Shown: piece by piece, positions 13,496 to 27,476 of the stretch | Position numbering within the stretch: position 1 is the stretch's first letter | How the letters are laid out: every line of letters begins with the position of its first letter | Assembly (NCBI RefSeq): GCF_037975245.1 | Contig: NC_092566.1 | Coordinates: 1,552,001 to 1,616,000, forward strand | Direction of reading: 5' to 3' | DNA: 64,000 bases | Source of the DNA: Apostichopus japonicus | Taxonomy: Eukaryota > Echinodermata > Holothuroidea > Aspidochirotida > Stichopodidae | Notes under the pieces: generated by a model | Told to the model about the DNA's origin: nothing | Database searches by the model: none | What the model saw: only the letters and a program-made list of their open reading frames with translations | Program-made: the position numbers and the translations under genes

Positions 13496-16400
13496 GAGTT
13501 TACGTATGTGGAAGAAGTGTTGCTACGGAAACGGATCCTTTTGTTTCGCAACGAACCATGATATAGAAATGTCATGTCATAATATATATAAGTCACATTA
13601 AAAAATAGTCGTGAAGTAAAATGTACGTTGACTCATTTTAGCCTTCTTATTTCGTACTTTTACTCCGAGCAATCAACTTAATGCATACAGTAGTCAATAT
13701 GTTAGTGATCGCGACATCCGGTGAATACAATGTATCAAGCTTGATTACCTCTTTTATCAAATGAAAGTTGAACACTTTAGGCCGACTTTACAAAATGTAA
13801 TATTTCTCTGAGATTTAGAGGCCTTTATATTCTGTATTATTCAATAATCACCCTGAGTGAGATTCGTACATCTATCCATGTACATTCTTCATTCGTTCGT
13901 TTAAGTCTTCAAAGGCTTAGCGTGTTGCATCATCAGTCACTCCGATATGTATTCACAGAGAAGACAGTTAAACAAAGGGACTGGTGCAGGTATACACAAA
14001 TCCCTATAAAATTAAAACCCAGCTGCTTCCTATTGAACGCCGTTTGTTCATTACCGAAAAACACATTTTCGTGCCAACTGAAATTATGTAAAACAATTTA
14101 AAAAATTGTTCGTTGTTAACTCTTTTTATTTCTGATTATGGGGCAAGACTTGTCCACTATTAACTGGTATCATAATAGAAACGTGTATCAGAAATTAAAA
14201 TAAAGTGAAAAGAGATCAATTTGTACGAATGCGCAAACTACGACGGAGAATAATAAGAATTGGTTAACATTTTGGAAAGTTTAAAATACAGTACTAATTA
14301 AGTTCATGATGTGTGCGATAAATTCAATTTGGAGAATTACATACACGATGGTTGCAAACAAGAGTCCTGCTGCTATATATAGGCAAATAATGAAAGTTTC
14401 TGTAGTCAAGGATAAACTTATTTTATTGACTGATTAAAAGAAGCATTATTCTAAGCCTCCTGGTGAAAATTGCCTTACAATTTTTACACAGAGATATTGA
14501 AAGTTAAAATTGTCACAGTTTTGTACCCTGTGCTTCATGAATAAACTTGAATAAATCGTACGTGAAGTTATAGTTGCAGTTTCAAAACAACTTCATGTAA
14601 ATGAATGTGTCCATATTTAACATTACCTGCGTTTGTGTCATATCTTTAGGGAATGGTGAGGGTGGGGTGGGGGGGGGGGTTGTAACTGTGTCGCAAACTT
14701 ATATAAATTAACCTTAATGTACATACAGTTTTATAAATGATATGAATAATTTTAATATCGTTTCGGATAATCCATGATACGGATAATCGACTGTGTGCGG
14801 TATACCGTATACACTGGTTGTCAAGCGCTTTACAATTTGACACGTGGTCCAGATTCATGGTCACGGCAGATGGCGACGATATTCTGACCAATGTTGTTGA
14901 AATGGGAGGATTCCACAGAACAGTTAAATCTATTTATTTATCGTAATGCTTATCACGTGACATGGTCCACAAGTTTACGTCATTACTACAGTAAAATACA
15001 AATAAAACAATTACGCAAAGTATAACGAACTACAGACTAAATTAAATTAATTATTCAAATAGTGCCAGCAAACGGTTGTAATGAATGCAGACGCCCTCTT
15101 TTCTTTTTTAATATGAACAATAAACGAGGCTTACGTATTAACACATACGTAGCCACAATATGGGTCACGTGTCTCTGCGTGTGTCTTGACATGTGTGTGT
15201 GCGTCAGTGAGTGTGCGTCTTATTAATTTTTGCCCTCATACATTACAAAAATCTGACAAAAGTGTGTATAATCTGTTGATTGGGAATGAAACCTTCATAT
15301 GAAGGTAGTTTTCCAGTACATCTTTAGCCCCACCCCCCCACCTCCACCGTGCACTCACTTTGGAAAGCAATCACCCAATGTACACGGCTGAATTAGTTTG
15401 TACTGTGTCTAAGAGACAACCGTTACTCAGTGTAAACTAAAGTGCATGTGTTATAACACCGTAACACATGTTAGACCTGTCAGCAGATGCTACTGTGGAA
15501 AAAATTACTAACAGTCGAATTCATTACTCAAAGGCTGTTTCGACTAAAGACTGGTTAAGAGTCTAAACAACTGTCCCTATGTTTGACTAGTAAGTAAACC
15601 TTGTAAAGATGGTTCAAATTGCAGATTTTAAGCACTTTGCAGTAAAGTGTCACCCATGTATTGTTAAAATGTGGACGAAATTATTGGCGAAACCTTTAGA
15701 GTATGTCTGGTTAGTCCATTGCATCAATCAGTCTACATATGCTTTTTGTGTTTAGTTTTTTTTCTGTTTGTAAGTCCTCAGTAGCAACTGGTCATAAATG
15801 TAACACATGTTAAGAAATTATGTAACATACATCAGTTTTAACTGATTACTTAACGGGTAATCACCTTTACTAATGATTTTACTTATAGATGCCATGAGCA
15901 TCGGGTGCAACAATAATAATAATCTTGTATATGAATGAAAATGCAATAAAACATATTAATATATAACTTACAGTAAGCATATGTTGTGTAACGTTTGTCA
16001 TATTATTATAATATGAAACAATCTTGGAATACTGCTAATATCTTCACGAAAGGAGAGAAATCAGAAATGAACGCACAACAAGTATTACTAACAGATGCAT
16101 TTACATATGTCCATCATGAGCAATGAATGAATTTAGGGGGCTGTGTAGGGTACGTTCTACAGGCAGGAGAACGTGGGTCGACAAAATCAGGGGAGATTTT
16201 GAAGGAATGAAACCAAAAAATATATCTTTCTGGGAGAGGGCGCGGTTGGGAAGGAGAGCCGTTTGATAAATAAAGAACAAAGCACGTATGTTGACCAGGG
16301 ACGTGATCATTGTGGGATCCATAGAAGGCCCATATCCTCCTCCAGGTCACTAACCTCCCCCCCCCCTTTAGTCCCAACCCCATGAAATGGGTATTGTTAT

Positions 16401-18244
16401 ATATGTTAAACCTTGTAACTGAGCAGCAATGAAACCCTGGAAGCACACGGCACGAAGTAAATCATAACAACAGCAGCAACTGCGTAGGCCTATAGCCTAA
16501 CGGTGACATAGTGTGTATAAATAGAGGATTCCCGCCACAGAAAGTGTACAATTTATAGGTAAAGGCTATGGATTATAACAACGTTATGGACGTAACAACA
16601 AAATAAATGTGTAAAATAATTCCTCTCCCCGTACCACCCAGTGATCCATGCATGCTCACCCCAATAGGATTGAAACCGCTTTGGAAGTGGCTAGGCTTTG
16701 AGCTTTCGACAAGTGTTATTATATGTTTTAAGATATTTGGCTTTTTTAAAGGAAATAACACTAAGTTACACCAACTTTTGCCAAGGTAACATCTCCAACC
16801 AAGTCAAATTGTAAACGTTTGGTCTATCCAACGATACTTTAATACAGTACGTAGGTATAAACAATCATGAAATCAAGATTCGGTTGGGTTTTTATTTGAT
16901 TTTCTTAACCAACTGCAAAAGAAAACCCGTATAAACCACGGGAAACACACTATACTTAGTGTGGCAATATACCATATAGCGCGTTCGTGCGGAACATTGC
17001 AATATCATAATGATGTAATAATCTGGTGATACTGGGTAGAATTCGGTTATGGTAGCTTAATATATATTACTCCATCAACTTCAAATGTAATAAGACAAAC
17101 GATGAAGGATTTTGTGTAGCAATAACTTCCATAAGTTGATTTAATAGAGCGAAAGAAACGTTATTATTGAAGAGTCGCACAACTTGTTACAAATCTACCA
17201 TTATGTAAGTACGGTATTCAAAGTTGTTTACATGCACCATAGGTGTGCACAGAGATATACATATAGGCGTAATCGCGTTTGCTGCTCACGCTCCCACGTG
17301 ACTAATACACCCATTCCATTGATTGTAACTGCGGATGAGCCCAGCTCAGTACAGTAAGTTCAAATGCGTCCAAGTGATACGCGGGTATGTGCTCTATTAA
17401 CCTATCTATACATTATCTTATAGGGACATCCAGTGCCCACTTTAACTTCATATGTTTACACCCTCACCTTATACATGCACAAACCAAGTATTGAAAAAAA
17501 AATGGTAAATTTTGTGTAGGCGTGTTAACAGAGGTCCCTTGACCTCGGGCCACTTGGTGGACTTACATCTCTCTATTCGATAATCCTATATAAATAGGCA
17601 CATCATATAGAGACGCATTGCTAGTAACTGTCTCTGTTTAACGGAGACAGGAGGGCGTGGAGAGAAACAGGAGGAGAAGGAAATTTCTCTCTTTGAGCAG
17701 GCGAGCGACTACTTTAATTCATTTACTTAATCACTGTATCATTTGCTTTGTAGCATTTTAACCGGTTAACCGTCAGTTGTAGAATTAACCTTAATCCATA
17801 TGTCGTATAAGTGCTAGTAAGTACGAAACAAACCAATGTGATTGACGGCAATAATTCTAAAAGCAGAAGAGTCGATGGGTGTATATATACTGTATATGTG
17901 TGTCAACTTGACACTGAATAAAAGAAACGGCTGGATAAGAGTTTTTTTTTTTACCAAATTAGGAATCTTCATAAACAAAACTGATTAGCTGATATGAAAT
18001 ATGACATTACTGATAAAGTGAGGGGAAGAAGGACAAAAACAAACTAAAACTACAGTTGACTAAATTAATTTTTCTTTCAGAAACAAAGATTCTTATACTA
18101 TTTAACGGTGGAATGAAGTTGTAACTAACATGAAACAATCCCCAGATCCCGTAACAACTGTCAGAGGCAAATTTCTTTTTAAAAACATGGACAAAGAAGA
18201 AGAATATAACAATATTGCATACTTTTCTTGCTGCCGTGAATATG
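13496..18244. other. Non-coding, no gene recognised
   Basis: AT-rich sequence with scattered poly-G/C runs (14667-14680, 15331-15340, 16360-16370) and short open frames with no family match or credible splice structure. Confidence 0.5.
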
Positions 18245-18550
18245 TAGTTTTAATAATAAGATAAATAATAAATATCATTTATTTTTACGACGCTTAAGCG
18301 ATCACAAATGTGGGAGAAACCCGCAAGGGCTTATGGATTAGAACTTACACGTCGGGTGGCTTCCAATTCAACATTTTAACTCAAATTTTTAGTCTTTTCA
18401 ATTTAGAAAGTCATTTCAGACGGGAAAACCGTAGATTGCTCCCTCCCTCCTTACTATACGACCCGGCCGGGTATCGAACCCGGAACCTCACGTTTGCTAA
18501 GCCTCATTGCTTTAGATGCCACCGCCTTTATCCACTCGGCCACAGCACCG
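18245..18550 (-). mobile_element. tRNA-derived SINE
   Basis: Read on the minus strand, it begins GGTGCTGTGGCCGAGTGGAT (A-box region), has a B box GGTTCGATACC about 55 bp further on, and continues with a non-tRNA body of about 170 bp ending in an A/T-rich tail (ATAAATGATATTTATT). The tRNA part resembles Ser/Leu tRNA (class II), but the anticodon stem does not pair, so it is not a working tRNA. About 300 bp is a usual SINE length. Confidence 0.7.
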
Positions 18551-18826
18551 GTATTTGTGATATTTCTTCAATACATAGGCCTATACAGTTTAGCAGCATG
18601 AATATGTACTCATTTCTCATAACGCTTACACGTAAAGGATATTAAGAGAAAGGGCTTTGAAGTAGATATAAATCCAAAATATCACTAGCCACATATGAGT
18701 TAAAGACCCTCATCACCCCCAGACTGTGCTACCTCCCATCTCCCCCCCCCCCCACCTAAACAACTATGATAGGAGACCTACCGGTACCGTATATAAGCCA
18801 ACTATATTTACCCCACATAATTATGT

Positions 18827-18872
<46 letters not shown>

Positions 18873-21800
18873 TGAAGAAGAGGTTCCCTAACCCTCACTT
18901 TTGTCATAATTATGGAATACGTAAACCTTGCTAGGGTCCTTAACCTATGTGAGAGAGATGCTTAGTATGAGTTGAGGATTTTCATCACAATAATTTACTG
19001 AAAGGGATCGTCTGGGTCACTAAACTGGCTCTTAGTCACTACCCCCCCCCCCCCGCCCCTCAATTTCTGTTCTCGTTGATTTGTTGTTGTTCTTATTGTT
19101 TTTTGAATAATTATACTTCCACGTAGATAATGCATATGCAAAGAAAACTGATGTGAAACCATCTGTTTTCATTTCCAATTACATTAAGATATCTTCCCTT
19201 GTCGATAAACAGTTAGCCAACCGAAATGGTTTTGAAATACTTTTTAAGAAAAAGTCGCCCAAGAAAGAACCTGGGCACGAAAACCAAACTACCGAACAAC
19301 TTATCCGCTTCCAACTGCAGTCCCCTTGCATCGGGACTGTGACTGTGTGATCATGGTTTTGAAATAATATGATGTGAATATTATATTTTTATCCCTATAA
19401 CACATATACAATTTGCTTTAGTCAGTGATAGGGGCATTTTCCACCCTTCATTCCGTTACGAATTATAACTTGTATAGAACGGAGGGAGTGTGAGGGTGTG
19501 GGGGAGGGGGGGGGTAGGTGTGTGTGGGGTGAGTGAATAAAGAGAACGATTATCTGAAGAGACTTACCTGTCTGGAAATGGTTTATTCTGGCATATTCCA
19601 TGGCTACTGTTTGATTTTGAGTCCTTTCCTTTCAGTTCAGAAACACTAATGGGTCTTAAACATATCACCGAAATCACCCTGACTTTATAGAAAGTAAAAA
19701 GCTGCCATGCAGTTCTGTTATCACGTTCCAGAATATTGTTGAAACAATCAATGTTTTCGCAGCGAAAAGAAGAAGAAAAACCGTGAAATAATGATGTCTT
19801 ACTCGTCCTCTTTTTTTCTTCTTGCCAAAAAAAATGTTTATAAGTTGGCTGATTTTTGTGTAAATGCCTTTGACCTTGACATTGCGAAAACAGGCGCCAA
19901 GATTTAAGAACCAAATTTGGGAAGAAATGCCTACTTTTCTAAATTATTTGGTTATACTTTGGCTGTAGTCTAAATCTCGATGCTAACTTTAGTAGATACA
20001 TGAACTTGTAGTTTCACATAAAGTTTAAAATCACATTGATATTTCCATTCCAAAGGTATCAACTCCAAAAACACCTTTCAGTTGCCAAGGTAACCGAGTT
20101 GGGAACGTCTGCTAATCCAGAAATGTTGCGGCGCATAACGCGCACTGCTCCTCTTACAATGTTGCTCTTTCGTACAACTGAAACACTTTAAAGGCACTTC
20201 AACGGTCAGTTGGCCGTGACAGCTTTCATGTTGAACACTTCCTTTAATTTCCGTTAGAATAAAGTAGATTATTTGAGTTGATCTGTCTTAGAAGAAGATC
20301 AAAATATATATCCATAAAGTTGTCTCCAAGTAATTCAACCAGTAATAATTTCTAAATTATTCAATATCATGTTTAGTCTCCTATATATATGCTGGTTTTT
20401 AGTAAAGAGTAAAATAAGCACTGCCTTGATTGTAATAAGGTTTTGGACTAACCCGTATATACTATAGCTATCCAGCATGCATTAGCAGTATCAATAACAG
20501 GAATTAGCTATAGAGTTATATTAAACTCTATTGTTCACAGATGCCTTTGAGGAGATGGATGGACTCGAACGGGATAGAGACACAAAAGAGTTGACGGGTA
20601 CACAAAGGGGATCTTTGGTGAATAGGCACCTTTACAACGCTATTGAAAACAACACACGGGGTTAATAGTGCGATGACTTTATACCAAACTCTGTCAAAGT
20701 ATAACGGACGAGAGATGCTTTAATGTTTCTTACTAGATGGGTCCAGGGTTATTGGTTTTGTTTGGTATATAATAGAAAACGTTGTACATTTCAAGTTGCT
20801 AAGTCGGGGGCGCAGCATTTCTGATGGCTTTCAAACGGATGAGATAAAAACTGTTTCGGTTAGGGTGGTGGAAAGGCTGAGAGGGGGAACCTTATAGGGG
20901 TGGAAGGAAACGTCGCTTAAGAATGAGCCAAGTTGATAATCCTCACCAATTGTGCCACTAACAAGACTGGTTTTTGTTTTTTCAACTCTGTGGGTGTTGT
21001 TCCATGGTGCGACACTTTTGCGACATGGTGCGACATGGTACGACACAATTGGTATATATGACATGCAGAGAAAGAGAGAGGTTGGTTTGGGGGAGGAAAG
21101 AGGTAGCGGCGTAGCATGAGCTACACCTTGGGGACCAATGTTAGCAGAGGAGTTTTGTGGTTATTAATTTTCATCACTTGATGAATTACCCGCCGGAAAT
21201 TTTTAGACTTCTTAAATGTCAATAGAAATATGAAATAGAATGTGCTAGAAAGAGCCCCAAAATGGTCATCAAAATGAACCCTTCTTCAGTAATGATACGA
21301 CAGTGGCCATATATGTATTTTTTGTACATGAAAAACTTTCATAAACTTATGAGAAATTTAATTTTGTTATTTGGGGAGGGTTAGCGATGTGGGTGGGGTG
21401 GCGGAGGGGAAGGACTAAATATAGTCTCTGCTCTAGGGAAGTTGATCATTTAGTATCGTCTAGGCTAGTTACGACCTCGAGTAGGGCTTTCTATACGCTA
21501 AACTCTGAATGGATTGAGCTCCCTGGCATTGAAAACTAGACATCTTGAAAAGAAAGGGGAAAAAAAGCTAATGTGTTTTTTTCTTTCTTTATTCCGCAGT
21601 TACGATTGTCTACATGGTTTGAATAGAAGTTAAAAACTCAACTCCGTTACATTAAGGAAACTAATTCTGACACAGGAACAATATAAGTAGCCTCTGGAGG
21701 GATAGAAAATCGAATTATGGCCTGCAATTTCCGACCCCAATTGAAAGGGACCCGGAACGCGAAGACAGTCTAGCCGAAGAATCGACCGGTGTACTGACAT

Positions 21801-22212
21801 GAAAGGGATTATCTATCAGTTATGTCAATTGAGAGACTACAGGTTCATCCAGGCGTGCTTTGATCATTTCGTTGTCCATCAAATACTTGTAATTGGATGA
21901 AACTCAAAAGTGAATGTTTTGACCGATCTATTATATTCTTCATATATAGCTGAAGAAAACCATACAGTTTTGGAATTTTTTTTAAACTTTTTTTTTACTT
22001 GAATTTTGCATGGATAAAAATAATGGCAACTCTTAATTGACCAAGTTAAGCCAATAATTTCTAAGACTAAAGTAACTTAAAGTAGAAGGAAAATTTGTAA
22101 AGGCAAAAATTGCTTATGATCATTTTTTCTAAAGGTAGAACGAGAAACTTCATGTTATCGCTATGGAAGGACAGACACCGTATAATTATAACATGGAGCT
22201 ATTCTAGAGGAT
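18551..22212. other. Non-coding with simple repeats
   Basis: Holds a (TA)n array at 18831-18869, poly-C at 18741-18752 and 19041-19054, and a short decayed repeat TGCGACATGG at 21003-21045. A segment at 19255-19372 resembles 58296-58412 and may be an unidentified dispersed repeat. No gene recognised. Confidence 0.5.
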
Positions 22213-22680
22213 TCAAGCCAAAGTCTGAAGCTAACCTAAGATTTCATCCCTAGTTTCCGATCCTTGGATTCTGAAGTTATTCCCATATTAATCCAAGTTC
22301 CATCCTTAGAATTGTTCTTCAATTCTTGAAGATAACTCCAGTAAAACCCCCAGTTTCACTCCGAAATTCATCCGTAGATGAATGAATACTAAAATTTTGA
22401 AGTAATCCCAAGATTATCATTTTCCTTTTCAGATTCTCCTACACTCAAGCCAAAGTCTGAAGCTAACCTAAGATTTCATCCCTAGTTTCCGATCCTTGGA
22501 TTCTGAAGTTATTCCCATATTAATCCAAGTTCCATCCTTAGAATTGTTCTTCAATTCTTGAAGATAACTCCAGTAAAACCCCATGCAGTTTCACTCCGAA
22601 ATTCATCCGTAGATGAATGAATACTAAAATTTTGAAGTAATCCCAAGATTATCATTTTCCTTTTCAGATTCTCCTACACT
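22213..22680. repeat. Tandem duplication of a 232-bp unit
   Basis: Two adjacent copies starting at 22213 and 22445 with TCAAGCCAAAGTCTGAAGC. They appear nearly identical; the difference noticed is a 3-bp insertion (ATG) in the second copy, so the duplication is recent. The unit and its downstream flank (to about 22940) also show a recurring, diverged TTCTGAAGTTAxTCCCA motif, suggesting an older minisatellite. Confidence 0.9.
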
Positions 22681-22940
22681 CCGAAGTTAGTCCCAGATAC
22701 TTCCTCACTTTTAACCTTAAAGTCATAACAAGTTTCTGAAGCTACCGCTAGATTCATTCCCAATTTCCGACCCTTAGATTCGTCCCATCCAAACCCCTCC
22801 CACCGAAGATCCACCCCTCCCCTCATTTACTAACGATTTACAGGGTTCTGAAGTTATCTCAACATTCGCTCTTAAATTCATTCCGACATTCTGAATTACT
22901 CCAAACAGTTAGTTCAGATTTTAGTCAAATTTTCATCCCA

Positions 22941-25900
22941 GATACTGAGACTACCTTAAATTTTATATTTTTTCTGTCCACTGATCTGGTCCCGAACGTA
23001 CGGTCATATATATCGTACATTTACTTCTGCTTGCTGTTTCCTCGCCTCTGTTGCGCCGTGGTGCGTTTATACTTACCAAGGGAGGAAGAGAGAGAGATAC
23101 CCTATAGACTCTATAGAGGACATTGTGAAGGCATCTCAGCGAAGGAAGGTCTTAACTCTTTCAGAGCGCGGCACGCGGTTTGGGGCGGGTCTTCATTGCC
23201 TTTAAAGGCATTTAAGACTCGCCCCAAACCACGTGCTGCCCTCTGAAAAATTAACTTTCCGTTGCTTGCAAGTGACGTTTTTTTTGTCGCTACAAAATGC
23301 AGACAGTACTGAAACGTGACACCTTGTTATCTTGTATCTAGACCTGAGATGTCAATCGCTGCTATATGTACACTGTGCTGTGGGTATTGACCGTAGCTGT
23401 ATGTATTGACTGTACACTAGTGTCTAATTACCGACGGTAGCAAGCTGTGTGTGTATTTTCTGGGACCGATGGTGGTATCTAACACTTCTGTTACACCTCA
23501 TTCTAAACTAGGTCAGATAACCGGCATAAGACGTCTCTTTGTGCGCGAGTCTTCACACCCTTTAAAAGATTCGGAATTCGAATAAAGTAGTTTCGACATA
23601 GTTTAAGCTATCGCCAATATCACCGCAAGTTGTATCCTTGGTTTTTAAATTAAAACTTGAAAAGTTCTTTATTGATACCCTTAATTACAATCTTCTCACT
23701 GCGACATTAACTATCTAGAAAAAAAAGTGAAATTAAAATTGTGAAGAATTGAAGAAGTAAAATAAACAAAGAAAGGAAAGTATTTTAGAAAATTCTTAGT
23801 TAATTTTAGGCTGATTAACTTTCCGGTACAAACTGAATACCTTTAATAATAGGATATATTTTATTAACTTTATTTAAAATGGATAAGACTGCTTCCCTTT
23901 TATAGCTAATTTCAGCTTTCCAAATCAAACTGAGCCACTAAAGACTTTACACGCATGGCGATTTTATAGATTTGTAAGATAGGCGCAATATTATACTTCA
24001 CAAAATTTTATCAGAAACAAAAATGTAATGAGTTAAGTTTGATTAATCAACCGTCACGTGTCAGACTATAATTAGGATGTAAACAGAACTGTTAATTGCA
24101 TCTGCAGTTGAATTCCTCTGGGAAATTTAATGTAAAATGACGGTAGCGAAAGTAATATCGAGGTCACTTATGCGGATAATCGCATAAGCAATCAAAACTG
24201 CAGTATGAAATGCTTTCCTATTTAAATGGGGGCGGTATTGAAGAACTTAGCATACATTGACTCCGGATGTGTGACCTGATTAATTCACTTTGGGGTTTTG
24301 ACTTTGCAATCCACGGTCCCCCTCACAATTTTGCAAGGTTGGTAACAATGACTCCATAGTTTTCCTTTTCAGGAAACCAAAAAGAAAGACCTTTAAATAA
24401 TGGTGTTATTTAAACATAATTATCATAGTCGTTCTAATTTTCAGTTTCCACCAATATTTCACGATATGCTAACTTTTCTGGAAGTCTCCAACAGCATTTT
24501 CCCCGTGAGAGATTATGTATCTGCAAATTATTCAAAGATATTGGGAAACAATAAACTAGACCATTAAATATCTAAGGAGAGGAAATGGTTGAGGCGCTAT
24601 AGTCTGTAAATGTACGTGTGTTTTTTAACTTCACGTTACGTTTTGTTTACACAAAAAAATGTAAAACGGGTTCGTTTATTTCTTTCGTTTGTTCGTGAAA
24701 AGGTCTCTTATAGCTAAAGTGCAAACAAATATCAATAATGTTTTATTATGTATTTTTACTGTTAAATTGTGCACGTTTTATTGTTTTATTTAAACTTTGC
24801 AATCACACTGTGCATGAAACCATACTTAAAGAGTGATGCAACCATAGTAACGCACCAGTACGATACTAGTCCTGGGCGTGAAATATTTTATTAGTAGACT
24901 ATATATACCAGCAGATTTCAAGCCGGTTGTTGTTTGTTAAAAAAACAAAGACTTTTAAGTTGTATTAAGCGCTTGGTTGATTATTTCAAATGCTATGCAT
25001 TTCATTTAAATTGTTATTAATAAAAAAATCGACATTATTTAATATAATAACATATTTTGAATGGAACAGTTTGGGGTTGTGTCTTTTCCCACCTCCGATT
25101 TACAGGCTGAAATTCTCTGTACACATGACGTTATGGATATCCTCATATAAATTAGGCTGTACTTGATTCTAGTCACTACATAACCATTCCTAGCTAAAGG
25201 TAGCATGTTACTTCGTGGAACTTGTGGTGCTATCAAAGCAAACCGTGTAAGGCATAAAAGAAAGAAAGTTTTTGTCCCGCCCCTCTGCTCCCCCACCCCA
25301 AGAAAGGAAAAGAAAGCGAAATTAGATACCAACCTAATTTGTTGCCCTATTGTACTCCTCTCCCGACGATCATGTCATGTCTTGGTTGTCCCTCTAATTC
25401 TTTGAAGTAAATTTATGACAGGGGACACTATGAAGTACAAAACAGCATGTTATATAGGTTAAATGACCAACTATTCTAAAGTTTTATGCGTTTGTAAAGA
25501 GTTTATGGTGACTAATCGCCAATACCTTCAACAGTTTTCTATTAAACAGCAAGACAACAGAAAAAAACAAATAAAATATTCTTGTTTTTTTTGTCACGTT
25601 TTCTTTTATTGCATTTTCTCTAGCAACACTACAAATAATCCGCCTTTTGGTTTCGAGAAAGCTGTTTAAATATAGAGGGCGCACATCAAAATGAATACAC
25701 TATAGTTTCTGGATCGACAACGGGAGCAGTGTCCGTCCATGGATCGCACTCGCTGCATTACGAAAACATTTCTGATCTTGTAGCAAGGATTCAGTCAAAC
25801 GGTAGAGTTTATAAACTATCTAAACATAATGTATTAAATATGTTTCTTCATGTGTTTTCCATATGTTCTTGTATTGTAAATTTACTTCAAAATCCTGTTT

Positions 25901-26046
25901 GACTGAATCTTTTGTTACTTCAACCTTTGCCTTTCTTCGTCATAACCGAATATAATTTTCACATATAGGATCTTCCATACCTCTTAGTATGTTCATATAT
26001 ACTCTCTCCAGCCTTAGTTGACATGTCATGATATAAGGCATGCGAA
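22941..26046. other. Non-coding downstream of the SYNPO2-like gene
   Basis: Apart from the palindrome at 23152-23254, this is AT-rich sequence without recognised features. It is 3' of exon B. Confidence 0.5.
23152..23254. mobile_element. TTAA-flanked long palindrome (possible MITE)
   Basis: A near-perfect inverted repeat of about 95 bp centred on TGCCTTTAAAGGCA, with arms such as GCACGCGGTTTGGGGCG and its diverged complement. TTAA stands immediately outside each end (23152-23155, 23251-23254). TTAA target sites are typical of piggyBac and Kolobok elements, so this may be a minimal palindromic MITE. A structured RNA or palindrome of other origin is possible. Confidence 0.5.
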
Positions 26047-26052
26047 TTTATT
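26047..26052 (-). terminator. Candidate poly(A) signal of exon B
   Basis: AATAAA on the minus strand about 50 bp after the exon B stop codon, in AT-rich 3' sequence. It is placed as expected for a short 3' UTR, but such hexamers are frequent at this base composition. Confidence 0.4.
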
Positions 26053-26100
26053 CCTCTATTTTATCTCGGCTCTAAAAGTTTTCATAACCCAATGATTGCT

Positions 26101-27476
26101 TCAAAGTTCATCGGACTCGCCGTATCCCCAACTTGACTGTCCCGTGAACTGCTTCACGGACGACTGGTTATGTTGGCTATGTTGTGGATACGCTCTCCGC
26201 GAAGGTGGAGGTTGTCGTTGACGGTGTGAAGGAGAAGCAGTAAGCTCAATATCACACCAAGATTTAGGTCTGCAGTTGTAGTTATCCGTAAAAGGTGTTG
26301 TCATGGTGTTGTTGAATTTATTGATTCTAGGAGCGGGGCTAAATTGAAACTTTTCGGATGTGCCGGTGTACTCATAATGATCTTTGATGTTATTATCTTC
26401 ACCAAAGTGGTCTACATCCCTTCCCCACCCCTTCGGCGAGACGTTGTAGCTGTCCTGATAGGGTACAACGTTTGGGTGGAAGCGATTACCAATAGGCATA
26501 TTGGGATCCTTCCACGGTGAATTCAGCTCAAAACGGGTGCTCTTAGGGGCCAAAGGTTGGCGTGAACGTCTGGAATCAACTGTGGTGTGACCTTGCGGAG
26601 GTTGATTCCGATGATGCTGCTGTTGTGGCGGCGGTTGGCGTTTTTTTTGATGGTGTTGTGGTTGCTGCTGTGGTTGCGGATGGTATTGTTGTTGTGCTAG
26701 GTGATGTTGCTGCTGTTGTGGCTGATGGTATTGCTGTTGCGCCTGCATCTGTTGGGGCTGATGATGTGGCCGTGACTGAGGGGGTGGCGCCCGTCTAGGT
26801 TGGACTGGGGCGTGTGCCTGCAATCTTGGCGTTGGTGCTGGTTGCTGGTGACTTGACCTAGACCCGTCCCATGACGTCTGCGTCATCAACATTGTCTGTC
26901 TGCTCTGTGGGGTAGTCTGGTGCGCCGCGGGTGTCGGTTTTTCGTTCTCCTGGTCAAGAATGAACTGGTCTGACCTTTCACGTCTACGTTGGAACATGTC
27001 GGCTGCCTTACTTCCCCTGTTCACGAAGCCGGGTCCACCGACTAACTCATTGTCTTCCATGCTAGAGGGTGTTTGCCGTCTCGGAGGAAGTTGCCGACGG
27101 GGTGCTCTGATGAACGCACTGGGCTTGGGAAAGTAATCTTGAGGGTCTTCCAAAGACTGGCCCTGGACGTGGACTTCTTCCGCCGGTTCAGCTCTATGTT
27201 TATTTTGATGAATATTGTAATATTCTTGCCGGATTTCTTCGAAGCCGGTTGTCTTTCTACGGTTCGATCGATCCCGAAAGTTGGATCTCGGGTTACGTTG
27301 AGGTGCGTTTATTTGGCCGGTGTGACCCTCTTGATACACGACTTGCTGGGTGTGACGAGGCGCGTGCCCGCCTAGCGCTTCCACGACCTGTGCATGTGCT
27401 CGGATGTTTGACTCGTACATGGAGACTGTTGTCTCGGTGCGTTGCTTTTTTTGGGGAAAAGTTAGTTTTCGTTGGG
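26101..27476 (-). CDS. SYNPO2-like: Alternative 3'-terminal exon B
   Basis: This is a 1376 bp coding terminal exon (457 residues plus stop TGA), acceptor TTCTCCTACAG, phase 1, compatible with the 46741 donor. It contains ESNIRAHAQVVEALGGH; a synaptopodin-type motif AADMFQRRRERSDQFI (26962-27006); a His/Gln/Pro low-complexity region; SYNVSPKGWGRD; and YNCRPKSWCDIE. It ends SSWGYGESDEL. An AATAAA occurs about 50 bp downstream (26047-26052). Upstream of the acceptor the frame stays open into the intron, but the encoded hydrophobic peptide is intronic. A short isoform starting at the Met before YESNIRAH is also conceivable. Confidence 0.82.

Noticed and set aside
26562-26798. Plus-strand Ala/Val-rich open frame
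   Set aside because: Antisense shadow of the Gln/His-rich part of exon B.
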